This document shows positions 7,605 to 13,620 of a stretch of 13,791 nucleotides of DNA, one piece after another; position 1 is the first letter of the stretch, and each line of letters begins with the position of its first letter. This DNA comes from an uncultured Gemella sp. (lineage in GTDB: Bacteria > Bacillota > Bacilli > Staphylococcales > Gemellaceae), in contig NZ_CAAFUZ010000054.1 of the NCBI RefSeq assembly GCF_900766305.1, positions 1 through 13,791 of the forward strand, written 5' to 3'. Both the position numbers and the translations under genes were made by a program. The notes under the pieces are model-generated. The model was not told where the DNA came from. It worked only from the letters and a program-made list of their open reading frames with translations, and searched no databases.

Positions 7605-9263
7605 ATGAATTCATTTAAATATCTTAAGCCGAAGTTATTTAGTGTAATGAAAAATTATACAAAGGAACAATGCTTAAAAGATATAATTGCTGGTTTGATA
7701 GTAGCTGTTATAGCATTACCTTTATCGATTGCTTTGGCGATTGCATCTGGGGTTAATCCAGAACAAGGCCTTTATACTGCGATTATAGCAGGTTTTTTTA
7801 TTTCATTTTTAGGTGGGAGTAGGGTTCAGATTGGTGGACCTACAGCTGCTTTTGTCGTTATTATTTATGGAATCATAGCTGAACATGGAATTGCAGGATT
7901 AACCGTAGCAACACTGATGGCGGGAGTTATGCTAATCTTAATGGGGCTATTTCACTTTGGTGACTTGATTAAGTTCATTCCTAAAACAATTACTATAGGA
8001 TTTACACTAGGGATTGCTATGGGAATAGTAGTTGGTCAGGTTAAAGATTTCCTAGGATTAAGTATGGGAGCAGTTCCTGCAGAGTTTGTTGGGAAATTAG
8101 TAGCTTATGGTCATAATATAAAAAGTATTAGTTTTGTCACTTTAGCGATAGGATTACTTGCAATACTAATTCAAATATTTTGGCCAAAGGTATCTAAGAA
8201 AATACCGGGTTCTTTAATCGCAATACTAGTTACAACATTTTTAGTAGCTATTTTTAAATTGCCGGTTAAAACTATTGGTGATCTATATACGATTAAAGCA
8301 GGGCTTCCTAGCTTTACAATGCCTACAATTTCATTTTCACTAATTAGAGAGATGATTTTACCGGCATTTACAATCGCGATATTAGCCGCTATAGAATCGC
8401 TATTATCTGCTGTAGTATCTGATGGTATGACAGGAAGCAAGCATAAATCTAATGCAGAATTAGTTGCCCAAGGTGTAGGGAACTTTATGTCCGCACTTTT
8501 TGGAGGAATACCTGCAACAGGTGCAATTGCGAGAACGGCAGCTAACGTAAAAAATGGTGGAAGAACACCGGTATCTGGAATGGTACACGCATTTACCTTA
8601 TTATTAATACTATTATTTTTAATGCCATATGCATCGTATATTCCGATGAGTTGCTTAGCTGCGATATTAATAATTGTGGGATATAATATGAGTGGTTGGC
8701 GTATTTGTGTACGTATGTTAAAGACTGCACCGAAAAGTGATATAGCGGTATTAATTATCACTTTCTTATTAACGTTATTCTTCGACCTAGTAATCGCGAT
8801 AGAGTTTGGTATGGTATTAGCTGCGTTCTTATTCTTAAAACGTATGTCTGATATTGCAGAAGTTCGACAATGGACGTACAAAGGTTCATCTGATGATGAT
8901 AAGTTATCTGAAGAAGTTGATTTAAAATATGTCCCTGAAAATACTATGGTTTATGAAATTTTTGGAGCATTATTCTTCGGAGCTGCTAATGTGTTTACAA
9001 GCTTTGAGCATGGTGAAGGAAAAAATGTTTTAATTATAAGAATGCGTAATGTTCCAGCAATGGATATTTCAGGATTAGAAGTATTAGAAGAAATATTGGA
9101 AACTTGTAAAAGACGTGGTTTAACATTAATACTTTCGCATGTAAATGAACAACCGTATCATGTTATGGAAAAGGCAGGATTCATAGAGAAAATTGGTGCT
9201 GAAAATATATGTGAGAATATCGATGCATCTTTAGAGAGAGCGGAGAAATTAAGAGAACTATAA
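7605..9263 (+). CDS. SulP-family anion transporter with STAS domain
   Basis: A 552-aa membrane transporter of the SulP/SLC26 family, whose bacterial members move sulfate, bicarbonate or other anions, often with H+ or Na+. Residues 25-410 hold about a dozen hydrophobic segments. The family signature is seen as NPEQGLYTAIIAGF, SFLGGSRVQIGGPTAAF and PKTITIGFTLGIAMGI. The cytoplasmic C-terminus (about 445-550) is a STAS domain: NVLIIRMRNVPAMDISGLEVLEE is its central strand, loop and helix, with a Ser in the position often phosphorylated in anti-sigma antagonists. AGGAGGA at 7594-7600 precedes the ATG by 4 bases. The gene is apparently single, with terminators before it and the repeat hairpins after it. 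The substrate cannot be told from sequence alone; no sulfate-assimilation or carbonic anhydrase gene is nearby. Confidence 0.92.
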   Translation: MNSFKYLKPKLFSVMKNYTKEQCLKDIIAGLIVAVIALPLSIALAIASGVNPEQGLYTAIIAGFFISFLGGSRVQIGGPTAAFVVIIYGIIAEHGIAGLTVATLMAGVMLILMGLFHFGDLIKFIPKTITIGFTLGIAMGIVVGQVKDFLGLSMGAVPAEFVGKLVAYGHNIKSISFVTLAIGLLAILIQIFWPKVSKKIPGSLIAILVTTFLVAIFKLPVKTIGDLYTIKAGLPSFTMPTISFSLIREMILPAFTIAILAAIESLLSAVVSDGMTGSKHKSNAELVAQGVGNFMSALFGGIPATGAIARTAANVKNGGRTPVSGMVHAFTLLLILLFLMPYASYIPMSCLAAILIIVGYNMSGWRICVRMLKTAPKSDIAVLIITFLLTLFFDLVIAIEFGMVLAAFLFLKRMSDIAEVRQWTYKGSSDDDKLSEEVDLKYVPENTMVYEIFGALFFGAANVFTSFEHGEGKNVLIIRMRNVPAMDISGLEVLEEILETCKRRGLTLILSHVNEQPYHVMEKAGFIEKIGAENICENIDASLERAEKLREL

Positions 9264-9313
9264 ATTTAAGTAAATTTTAATTATAGTCTAAAGTTCACGT
9301 AAGGTAAGTAGGA

Positions 9314-9319
9314 TATAAT
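9314..9319 (+). promoter_or_regulatory. consensus -10 hexamer (TATAAT) downstream of the SulP gene
   Basis: A perfect TATAAT stands 51 bases after the SulP stop, with no convincing -35 at normal spacing (TTCACG at 9294-9299 gives only 14 bases). It is one of four TATAAT hexamers in this gene-free stretch, with those at 9570, 9636 and 9716. Transcription from it would run into repeat copy 1. Confidence 0.25.
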
Positions 9320-9353
9320 ATAAACATAACAAAACTTAATAATATTTTTTTTC

Positions 9354-9394
9354 ATAATATATGGCTCATCGAAAGATGGGCCTTTCTCCATTTT
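9354..9394 (+). repeat. 41-bp repeat, copy 1, with GNRA-capped hairpin
   Basis: This 41-base unit is identical to the one at 9571-9611. Inside it, GGCTCATC (9363-9370) pairs with GATGGGCC (9375-9382) with one G-T pair, closed by a GAAA tetraloop. It is followed by TTTCTCCATTTT. The stable hairpin and pyrimidine/T-rich tail, 90 bases after the SulP stop, could act as that gene's terminator, though the T-tract is broken. It could also be part of a small structured RNA. I do not recognise it as a known RNA family. Confidence 0.7.
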
Positions 9395-9463
9395 AAGGTT
9401 GATTTTTAAGATAGAATTTTAAATAATTAGGTACAATAATATTTTTTTCATCGGTTAGTCGTA

Positions 9464-9495
9464 ATTCTATCAAATCCAAAGGATGAAGATAGAAT
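9464..9495 (+). repeat. two-tier hairpin between the 41-bp repeats
   Basis: ATTCTATC (9464-9471) pairs with GATAGAAT (9488-9495), and inside it ATCC (9474-9477) pairs with GGAT (9481-9484) around an AAA loop. The same ATTCTATC strand can instead pair with an upstream GATAGAATT at 9410-9418 (9 bp), so the two structures exclude each other. Confidence 0.5.
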
Positions 9496-9520
9496 GTACG
9501 AATAACACATGCTACAGAAA

Positions 9521-9558
9521 CTAGAATTTTAAGGACAAAAGGACGAGAAAATTCTTAG
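9521..9558 (+). repeat. stem-loop with repeated AGGAC loop motif
   Basis: CTAGAATTTT (9521-9530) pairs with AAAATTCTTAG (9548-9558), 10 pairs with one bulged base. The 17-base loop contains AAGGAC twice. It stands directly before the inverted repeat that frames repeat copy 2. Confidence 0.45.
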
Positions 9559-9561
9559 TTT

Positions 9562-9635
9562 CGAATCAGTATAATATATGGCTCATCGAAAGATGGGCCT
9601 TTCTCCATTTTTAGTGATGCTTATATTCTGATTCG
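9562..9635 (+). repeat. 8-bp inverted repeat framing repeat copy 2
   Basis: CGAATCAG (9562-9569) and CTGATTCG (9628-9635) are perfectly complementary and sit on both sides of the second 41-bp repeat. If transcribed, they would form a closing stem around the GNRA hairpin. Each arm is followed by TATAAT or a close match. Copy 1 has no such frame. Confidence 0.45.
9571..9611 (+). repeat. 41-bp repeat, copy 2, with GNRA-capped hairpin
   Basis: Identical to 9354-9394, 217 bases further on. The hairpin is at 9580-9599. Here the preceding base makes a perfect TATAAT (9570-9575), so a transcript could start close to the hairpin itself. An ATG reads through both copies (MAHRKMGLSPF, extended to 17 codons in copy 2), but it has no ribosome binding site and is probably chance. 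Confidence 0.7.
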
Positions 9636-9712
9636 TATAATCTGTGACGAAGATTAAGTTATAACACTTTTTTATGCAAGTTATATGTGGGTAATTTTTT
9701 GTACAGGTAATG

Positions 9713-9721
9713 TGATATAAT
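9713..9721 (+). promoter_or_regulatory. extended -10 promoter for the small membrane protein
   Basis: TG, one base, then a perfect TATAAT at 9716-9721. Transcription would start near 9728, just before the GGAGGTG ribosome binding site at 9732-9738, giving a very short leader. No clear -35 is seen, which extended -10 promoters can tolerate. Confidence 0.6.
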
Positions 9722-9744
9722 AAACTTAAATGGAGGTGGATATA

Positions 9745-10128
9745 ATGAATTTAGAAATTATTATTGAAGTATTTTCGATGATATTCTGTATTTTTTACTT
9801 GATAGTATTTGGAATATCTAGAGAGATGATAAAAAAAGAGAAAATACTTTTAACAAAGTTATCAGATGAAGAGATAGAGCATTTTAGTACTAAGGAGACC
9901 AACACGAAAATATTCTGGATGGTAAATCTAGGAACAGCTATTCTGTGTTGTATCTATCTACTTATCTCAATTATAAATAAAGGACTATTAATAGGAATCT
10001 TTGGAGAAACATTAAATAAAGTAATAAATTCTATTATTATTGTTATTATTTTATTACCATATTTATTGGAACGTATCAATGTTATTCGTCGTTATAACAA
10101 GATAAAACAGAGGATAGAGAACAAATAG
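9745..10128 (+). CDS. hypothetical three-pass membrane protein, 127 aa
   Basis: I do not recognise a family. An ATG at 9730 would add five residues, but it precedes the strong GGAGGTG (9732-9738), which lies 6 bases before the ATG at 9745, so 9745 is taken as the start. Three hydrophobic segments are visible: about residues 3-24, 56-77 and 91-108. The loop between the first two (25-55) is charged (SREMIKKEK, then SDEEIEH), and the tail is basic (INVIRRYNKIKQR). By the positive-inside rule the loop and C-terminus would face the cytoplasm. It has its own extended -10 promoter and a terminator, so it is probably a single-gene unit between the repeat region and the MarR-ABC operon. No catalytic motif is seen; the two adjacent cysteines in TM2 (68-69) are a minor feature. 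Confidence 0.75.
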   Translation: MNLEIIIEVFSMIFCIFYLIVFGISREMIKKEKILLTKLSDEEIEHFSTKETNTKIFWMVNLGTAILCCIYLLISIINKGLLIGIFGETLNKVINSIIIVIILLPYLLERINVIRRYNKIKQRIENK

Positions 10129-10166
10129 GCGTTAATATTTTTAAATATGAATTTAATAAATTTTTA

Positions 10167-10203
10167 AGACAATTGGTAAAATATTTATCGATTGTCTATT
10201 TTC
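10167..10203 (+). terminator. terminator after the small membrane protein
   Basis: AGACAAT (10167-10173) pairs with ATTGTCT (10191-10197), and pairing continues inward to about 14 bp including G-T pairs. ATTTTC follows. The T-run is short, so strength is uncertain. Confidence 0.6.
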
Positions 10204-10218
10204 ATGAAAACTAAATTA

Positions 10219-10247
10219 TTGACAATTGTAAACTGTAGAGGTAGAAT
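10219..10247 (+). promoter_or_regulatory. near-consensus sigma-A promoter of the MarR-ABC transporter operon
   Basis: TTGACA (10219-10224), a 17-base spacer, and TAGAAT (10242-10247): a perfect -35 and five of six at -10. This is the best promoter in the window. Transcription should begin around 10253-10255, leaving a leader of about 200 bases before the regulator gene. Confidence 0.8.
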
Positions 10248-10253
10248 GAACTC

Positions 10254-10285
10254 ATTAGTATTAAAAAAATACTAATAAGTTTTTT
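10254..10285 (+). promoter_or_regulatory. palindrome at the transcription start, operator or early terminator
   Basis: ATTAGTATT (10254-10262) and AATACTAAT (10268-10276) form a perfect 9-bp inverted repeat with an AAAAA loop, followed by AAG and six T (10280-10285). It lies exactly on the predicted start point. It may be an operator for the MarR-type regulator encoded downstream (self-repression), an early terminator/attenuator, or a 5'-end stabilising hairpin. MarR-family operators are commonly palindromes over the promoter, so the first option is favoured. Confidence 0.55.
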
Positions 10286-10389
10286 AATAAGATAATAGTC
10301 AAAAGATTTTACTGATTTGGAATTACTTTTCATTGATTATAAAAATGAAGAATACATGAAAAAACAAAAAACACATTTGAAGTTTTAAG

Positions 10390-10449
10390 ATGAAGAGAAT
10401 GTCCATTGTATTGTTACTGATAATAATTGTGACTTTAGGTAGGGAGTGA
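10390..10449 (+). CDS. candidate 19-aa hydrophobic leader peptide
   Basis: ATG 10390 opens a 19-codon frame, MKRMSIVLLLIIIVTLGRE, that ends in TGA at 10447-10449, inside the ribosome binding region of the MarR-like gene and 6 bases before its GTG. It has a basic start and an unbroken hydrophobic core. It could be a leader peptide coupling translation to the regulator, a small membrane peptide, or chance. Its own Shine-Dalgarno is weak (GAAG at 10379-10382). Confidence 0.3.
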   Translation: MKRMSIVLLLIIIVTLGRE

Positions 10450-10455
10450 AAATAA

Positions 10456-10914
10456 GTGAATAGTCTATTAAAATACTCAAGTATGTTTTCTAGAAAAAAA
10501 TATGAAAACAACTCATTATATGAGTACTATGCTAGAAAAAATGGTTTGCAAGGTAAATCGCTATTAATCTTAACCTGTCTTTATTATACAAAGGATGGAA
10601 TAACTCAAAATACTATTTGTGAAAAAACATATTCTACGAAACAAGTAGTTAGTGCAGCAATGAAGACTTTTAAGGAAAAAGGATATATTTATTTTGAGGA
10701 ACAAGAAAAAGATAGGCGAGAGAAAATAGTTAGACTGACAGAAAAAGGTTACTTATATGCATCAAAAATTTTGGATCCTCTGAGAGAGGCTGAAGAGAAA
10801 GCAATAGGTCAACTTTCAAATGATCAACAAAAACTATTTATAGAATACTATACAATCTTTAATGATAATATGAAGAAAAATATTGAAAAACTAGTATTGA
10901 AAGGAGAATTTTAA
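10456..10914 (+). CDS. MarR-family transcriptional regulator
   Basis: A 152-aa winged-helix DNA-binding protein. The recognition region is QNTICEKTYSTKQVVSAAMKTFKEKGYI (about 55-82). The wing carries the MarR hallmark EKDRREKIVRLTEKG (about 88-102), and the C-terminal helices (about 105-150) form the usual dimer interface. The start is a GTG with AGGGAGTG at 10441-10448, 7 bases upstream; no ATG is better placed. It is the first gene of an operon with an ABC ATPase (2 bases between) and a permease/binding protein. The arrangement resembles the pneumococcal MarR gene next to the proV/proWX (egtU) genes. It probably represses this operon, perhaps through the palindrome at 10254-10276; the inducer is unknown. 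Confidence 0.88.
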   Translation: MNSLLKYSSMFSRKKYENNSLYEYYARKNGLQGKSLLILTCLYYTKDGITQNTICEKTYSTKQVVSAAMKTFKEKGYIYFEEQEKDRREKIVRLTEKGYLYASKILDPLREAEEKAIGQLSNDQQKLFIEYYTIFNDNMKKNIEKLVLKGEF

Positions 10915-10916
10915 AA

Positions 10917-11645
10917 ATGATTAAATATAACAATGTTTCATTATGTTGTTCCACAAATGGTTTAATACTTGATGGATTAAATTTTGAAATACAAGATGGA
11001 GAATTTTTTGTTCTTGTAGGACCAAGTGGAAGTGGAAAAACAACAACTTTAAAACTAATAAATAGATTGATAGAACAAACTGATGGTGATATTTATTTTG
11101 AAGATAAGAGATTGAAAGACTATGATTTAAGAGAATTAAGGCTTAAAACTGGCTATGTTCTTCAACAAATTGCACTATTTCCGAATCTTACAGTTGCAGA
11201 AAATATTGCGTTAATTCCAGAAATGAAAAACTTTGATAAAAAAGAAATTAAAGAAAAGACGGAGGATTTACTTCAAAAAGTAGGATTGGATCCTAAGCAT
11301 TATATGAATCGTCTTCCTAAGGAACTTTCTGGAGGAGAGAAACAGCGTGTAGGAATATTACGTGCAATTATCGCTAATCCTAAAATTCTACTGATGGATG
11401 AACCATTTTCTGCATTAGATCCTATTAGTAAAGTTCAACTTCAAGATTTAATAAAACAACTACATGATGAGTATAAAAGAACAACAGTTTTTGTAACTCA
11501 CGATATGGATGAAGCGATGAAACTTGCTGATAGAATTTGTGTTTTAAAAGAAGGTAAAGTAGTTCAAATTGCTACACCAGAAGTATTAAAAGAAAACCCT
11601 GCGGATGACTTTGTTCGCGAATTTTTTGCAAGGGGGAATAAATAA
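10917..11645 (+). CDS. egtUA: ABC transporter ATPase, EgtUA/OpuCA-ProV type
   Basis: The energy-coupling subunit of an osmoprotectant/ergothioneine-type importer. Walker A is GPSGSGKTT (35-43), the Q-loop Gln is at 83, the signature is LSGGEKQRV (from 137), Walker B is ILLMDEP (D161, E162) and the switch His is at 195 (THD). At 242 aa it stops after the nucleotide-binding domain. It lacks the C-terminal CBS pair that makes OpuCA/OpuBA about 380 aa and serves as an osmotic sensor. The short form is what I recall for pneumococcal EgtUA, so the osmotic role is less likely. AAAGGAG at 10899-10905 is about 11 bases before the ATG. Its stop overlaps the next start by one base. The symbol is by similarity of organisation and is tentative. 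Confidence 0.85.
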   Translation: MIKYNNVSLCCSTNGLILDGLNFEIQDGEFFVLVGPSGSGKTTTLKLINRLIEQTDGDIYFEDKRLKDYDLRELRLKTGYVLQQIALFPNLTVAENIALIPEMKNFDKKEIKEKTEDLLQKVGLDPKHYMNRLPKELSGGEKQRVGILRAIIANPKILLMDEPFSALDPISKVQLQDLIKQLHDEYKRTTVFVTHDMDEAMKLADRICVLKEGKVVQIATPEVLKENPADDFVREFFARGNK

Positions 11646-13159
11646 TGAATTTAGTAAGTACATTTTTAGAAAGAAAAAGTGATTGGATAACAGGTTTATA
11701 TGAACATCTTCAAATTTCATTATTATCACTTATTATTGCAATTTTTATAGCAGTTCCGTTAGGGGTAATTATTTCAGGAAATAAAAAGACAAGTGAATGG
11801 TTTTTACAAATTACGGGTATCTTCCAAACTATTCCTTCTCTTGCATTACTAGGTTTATTTATTCCGTTTACGGGTATAGGGACATTACCAGCAGTCGTGG
11901 CATTGGTAATATATGCAATATTCCCAATACTACAAAGTACGATTACTGGATTATCGGAGATTGATCCATCGCTAGAAGAAGCTGCAACAGCCTTTGGTAT
12001 GACAAAACTAGAGAAGTTGAAAAAATTTAAACTTGCACTGGCTATGCCAATACTTATGAGTGGTGTTAGAACTGCGAGTATTATGATAATTGGTACAGCA
12101 ACTCTTGCCGCTTTAATAGGAGCAGGGGGATTAGGTTCATTTATCTTACTAGGAATAGATAGAAATAACTCAGCATTAATTTTAATTGGAGCTATTTCAT
12201 CTGCAATATTAGCGATTCTATTTGGATTATTAATTAAATTTTTACAAGATAAAAAACCGAAAACTATTTTAGCTTCATTACTTGCAGCTGTAGTTGCTTT
12301 AACTATCAGTTTCCTTCCAATTGGAAAAATGTCTAATGATAAACTAATAATAGCTGGTAAAATAGGAGCAGAACCTGAGATATTAATAAATATGTATAAA
12401 CTTTTAATAGAAGATGAGACTAATATTGATGTTGAGGTTAAACCTAATTTTGGTAAAACAAGCTTCTTATATGAGGCGTTAAAAGGTAAAAGTATTGATA
12501 TTTATCCAGAATTTACAGGTACAGTTACTACAACATTATTAAAAACACCTCAGACTGTTGCTTCTAATGATCCTGATGAGGTTTATGAAGTTGCTAAAAA
12601 TAAAATTTTCGAACAAGATAATCTTGTGTACCTAAAACCTACAAAATTCCAGGATACTTATGCTTTAGCCGTAACAGAAGATTTTGCAAATAAAAATAAA
12701 TTAAATAACATTTCAGATGTAAAATTAGTAGAAAATTCTTCAAAAGTTGGATTCTCATTAGAATTCAATGATAGAGAAGATGGTGGTATAGGACTTAAAA
12801 ATCTTTATCACTTGAATCTTAATGTTAAAACTATGGAAATAGCGTTAAAATATCAAGCTATTTCAAATGGTGATGTAAATATTATCGATGTATTCTCAAC
12901 GGATAGTAAAATAATAACTAATAAGCTTAAATTATTAAATGATGATAGACATTTATTCCCACCATATCAAGGGGCACCGTTATTAAGGGAAGAGACATTG
13001 AAAAAACATCCTGAACTTGAAAAAATCTTAAATAAACTTGCTGGAAAAATAACAGAAAAAGAAATGACTGAAATGAACTACAAAGTAGATATTGAAGGTA
13101 AACCTGCATATGATGTAGCAAAAGAATATCTACAAAAAGAAGGATTAATTAAAAAATAA
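11645..13159 (+). CDS. egtUBC: fused ABC permease/substrate-binding protein, EgtUBC/ProWX type
   Basis: A 504-aa fusion. Residues 1-200 are the permease, with about five membrane segments and the EAA loop that contacts the ATPase ([15 protein letters not shown], near 106-120). A further hydrophobic segment (about 207-226) anchors an extracellular binding domain of the OpuAC/glycine-betaine family (about 234-504). Family landmarks are [24 protein letters not shown] and [16 protein letters not shown]. Fusion means no lipoprotein signal is needed. The length is close to the roughly 505 aa I recall for pneumococcal EgtUBC, which binds ergothioneine and was earlier called a choline transporter. 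Glycine betaine, choline or carnitine remain possible. AGGGGG at 11631-11636 and the TAATG overlap imply coupled translation. Terminator at 13181. Confidence 0.87.
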   Translation: MNLVSTFLERKSDWITGLYEHLQISLLSLIIAIFIAVPLGVIISGNKKTSEWFLQITGIFQTIPSLALLGLFIPFTGIGTLPAVVALVIYAIFPILQSTITGLSEIDPSLEEAATAFGMTKLEKLKKFKLALAMPILMSGVRTASIMIIGTATLAALIGAGGLGSFILLGIDRNNSALILIGAISSAILAILFGLLIKFLQDKKPKTILASLLAAVVALTISFLPIGKMSNDKLIIAGKIGAEPEILINMYKLLIEDETNIDVEVKPNFGKTSFLYEALKGKSIDIYPEFTGTVTTTLLKTPQTVASNDPDEVYEVAKNKIFEQDNLVYLKPTKFQDTYALAVTEDFANKNKLNNISDVKLVENSSKVGFSLEFNDREDGGIGLKNLYHLNLNVKTMEIALKYQAISNGDVNIIDVFSTDSKIITNKLKLLNDDRHLFPPYQGAPLLREETLKKHPELEKILNKLAGKITEKEMTEMNYKVDIEGKPAYDVAKEYLQKEGLIKK

Positions 13160-13180
13160 CGTAGTATCTTAGTTGAAAAT

Positions 13181-13220
13181 AAAAATTCTCAAGCCTTATG
13201 GTTTGGGAATTTTTTTCTTT
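13181..13220 (+). terminator. strong terminator of the MarR-ABC operon
   Basis: AAAAATTCTCAAGCC (13181-13195) pairs over 15 positions, with two G-T pairs, with GGTTTGGGAATTTTT (13200-13214) around a TTAT loop. The T-run continues beyond the stem. It lies 22 bases after the stop. The A-run on the left arm means it may also work for the other strand. Confidence 0.9.
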
Positions 13221-13298
13221 CTACCATTTCCTTTTTTATGTAATTTTTGATAAAATTATATCAGTGTATAAACTTAAAAATATAAGAAAATTCTTAAG

Positions 13299-13505
13299 TT
13301 AGTTACTCATGTGTTCTCCTATGATGTTTAATCTTTTATTTTCTACTGATATGACAAGGTTTTTTAATTTTTTTTTATGGTATTGTTTAGAGTTATTATT
13401 AAGGTTTTGAATTATTTTTTTATCTCTTGAGTCTTCATTCTTGATTTTTTTTATCTTTAATTGTATTATGGAATAATATGCTATTAAGAAAACTTTATTC
13501 TTCAT
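13299..13505 (-). CDS. doubtful minus-strand ORF, 68 aa, Lys/Asn-rich
   Basis: I do not recognise this protein. It is rich in Lys, Asn and Ile, as random AT-rich DNA would be, and it has no good ribosome binding site before its ATG (complement of 13503-13505). In its favour, the C-terminal half (KNLVISVENKRLNIIGEHM) looks protein-like. On the minus strand there is a TACAAT -10 (complement of 13536-13541), about 30 bases upstream, and a 15-bp palindrome at 13556-13570 overlaps where the -35 would be. It may be a small gene, a remnant, or noise. Confidence 0.25.
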   Translation of the reverse strand: MKNKVFLIAYYSIIQLKIKKIKNEDSRDKKIIQNLNNNSKQYHKKKLKNLVISVENKRLNIIGEHMSN

Positions 13506-13555
13506 GCGATAAATTCTTTTTAAAAAGTAATCGATATTGTAAATTTTTATCGTAC

Positions 13556-13570
13556 TTATTACAGTAATAA
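13556..13570. promoter_or_regulatory. perfect 15-bp palindrome, possible operator
   Basis: TTATTAC, A, GTAATAA is a 7-1-7 inverted repeat. Its form resembles the 7-1-7 boxes of Fur-family regulators such as PerR (TTATAAT-N-ATTATAA), but the core differs. It would overlap the -35 of a possible minus-strand promoter (TACAAT, complement of 13536-13541). The owner and the regulator are unknown. Confidence 0.35.
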
Positions 13571-13620
13571 AAATACATGATAAGGTTGTAGCTGGATATT
13601 GAAAAGATAAGAAAACACGA

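Noticed and set aside
8171..8881. 236-aa minus-strand ORF antisense to the SulP gene
   Set aside because: It lies wholly inside the SulP coding sequence, which has clear family motifs. It has no family resemblance and no ribosome site; it is a shadow frame.
9361..9396. Short ORF MAHRKMGLSPF in the 41-bp repeat as a leader peptide
   Set aside because: No Shine-Dalgarno before the ATG, which sits right after a -10-like hexamer; the hairpin explains the conservation better.
9264..9744. Known riboswitch classes or a tRNA/T-box in the long gap
   Set aside because: I looked for T-box, purine, preQ1, c-di-GMP and fluoride riboswitch landmarks and saw none; no cloverleaf was found.
10323..10511. 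62-aa minus-strand ORF overlapping the MarR-like start
   Set aside because: Phe/Ile-rich antisense of A-rich DNA, overlapping the leader and start of a well-supported gene.
12927..13121. 64-aa minus-strand ORF within the binding-protein domain
   Set aside because: Antisense to conserved OpuAC-type sequence; no ribosome binding site.
13221..13298. Possible promoter TTGATA/TATAAA after the last operon
   Set aside because: The spacer is only 14 bases and no gene follows on the + strand.
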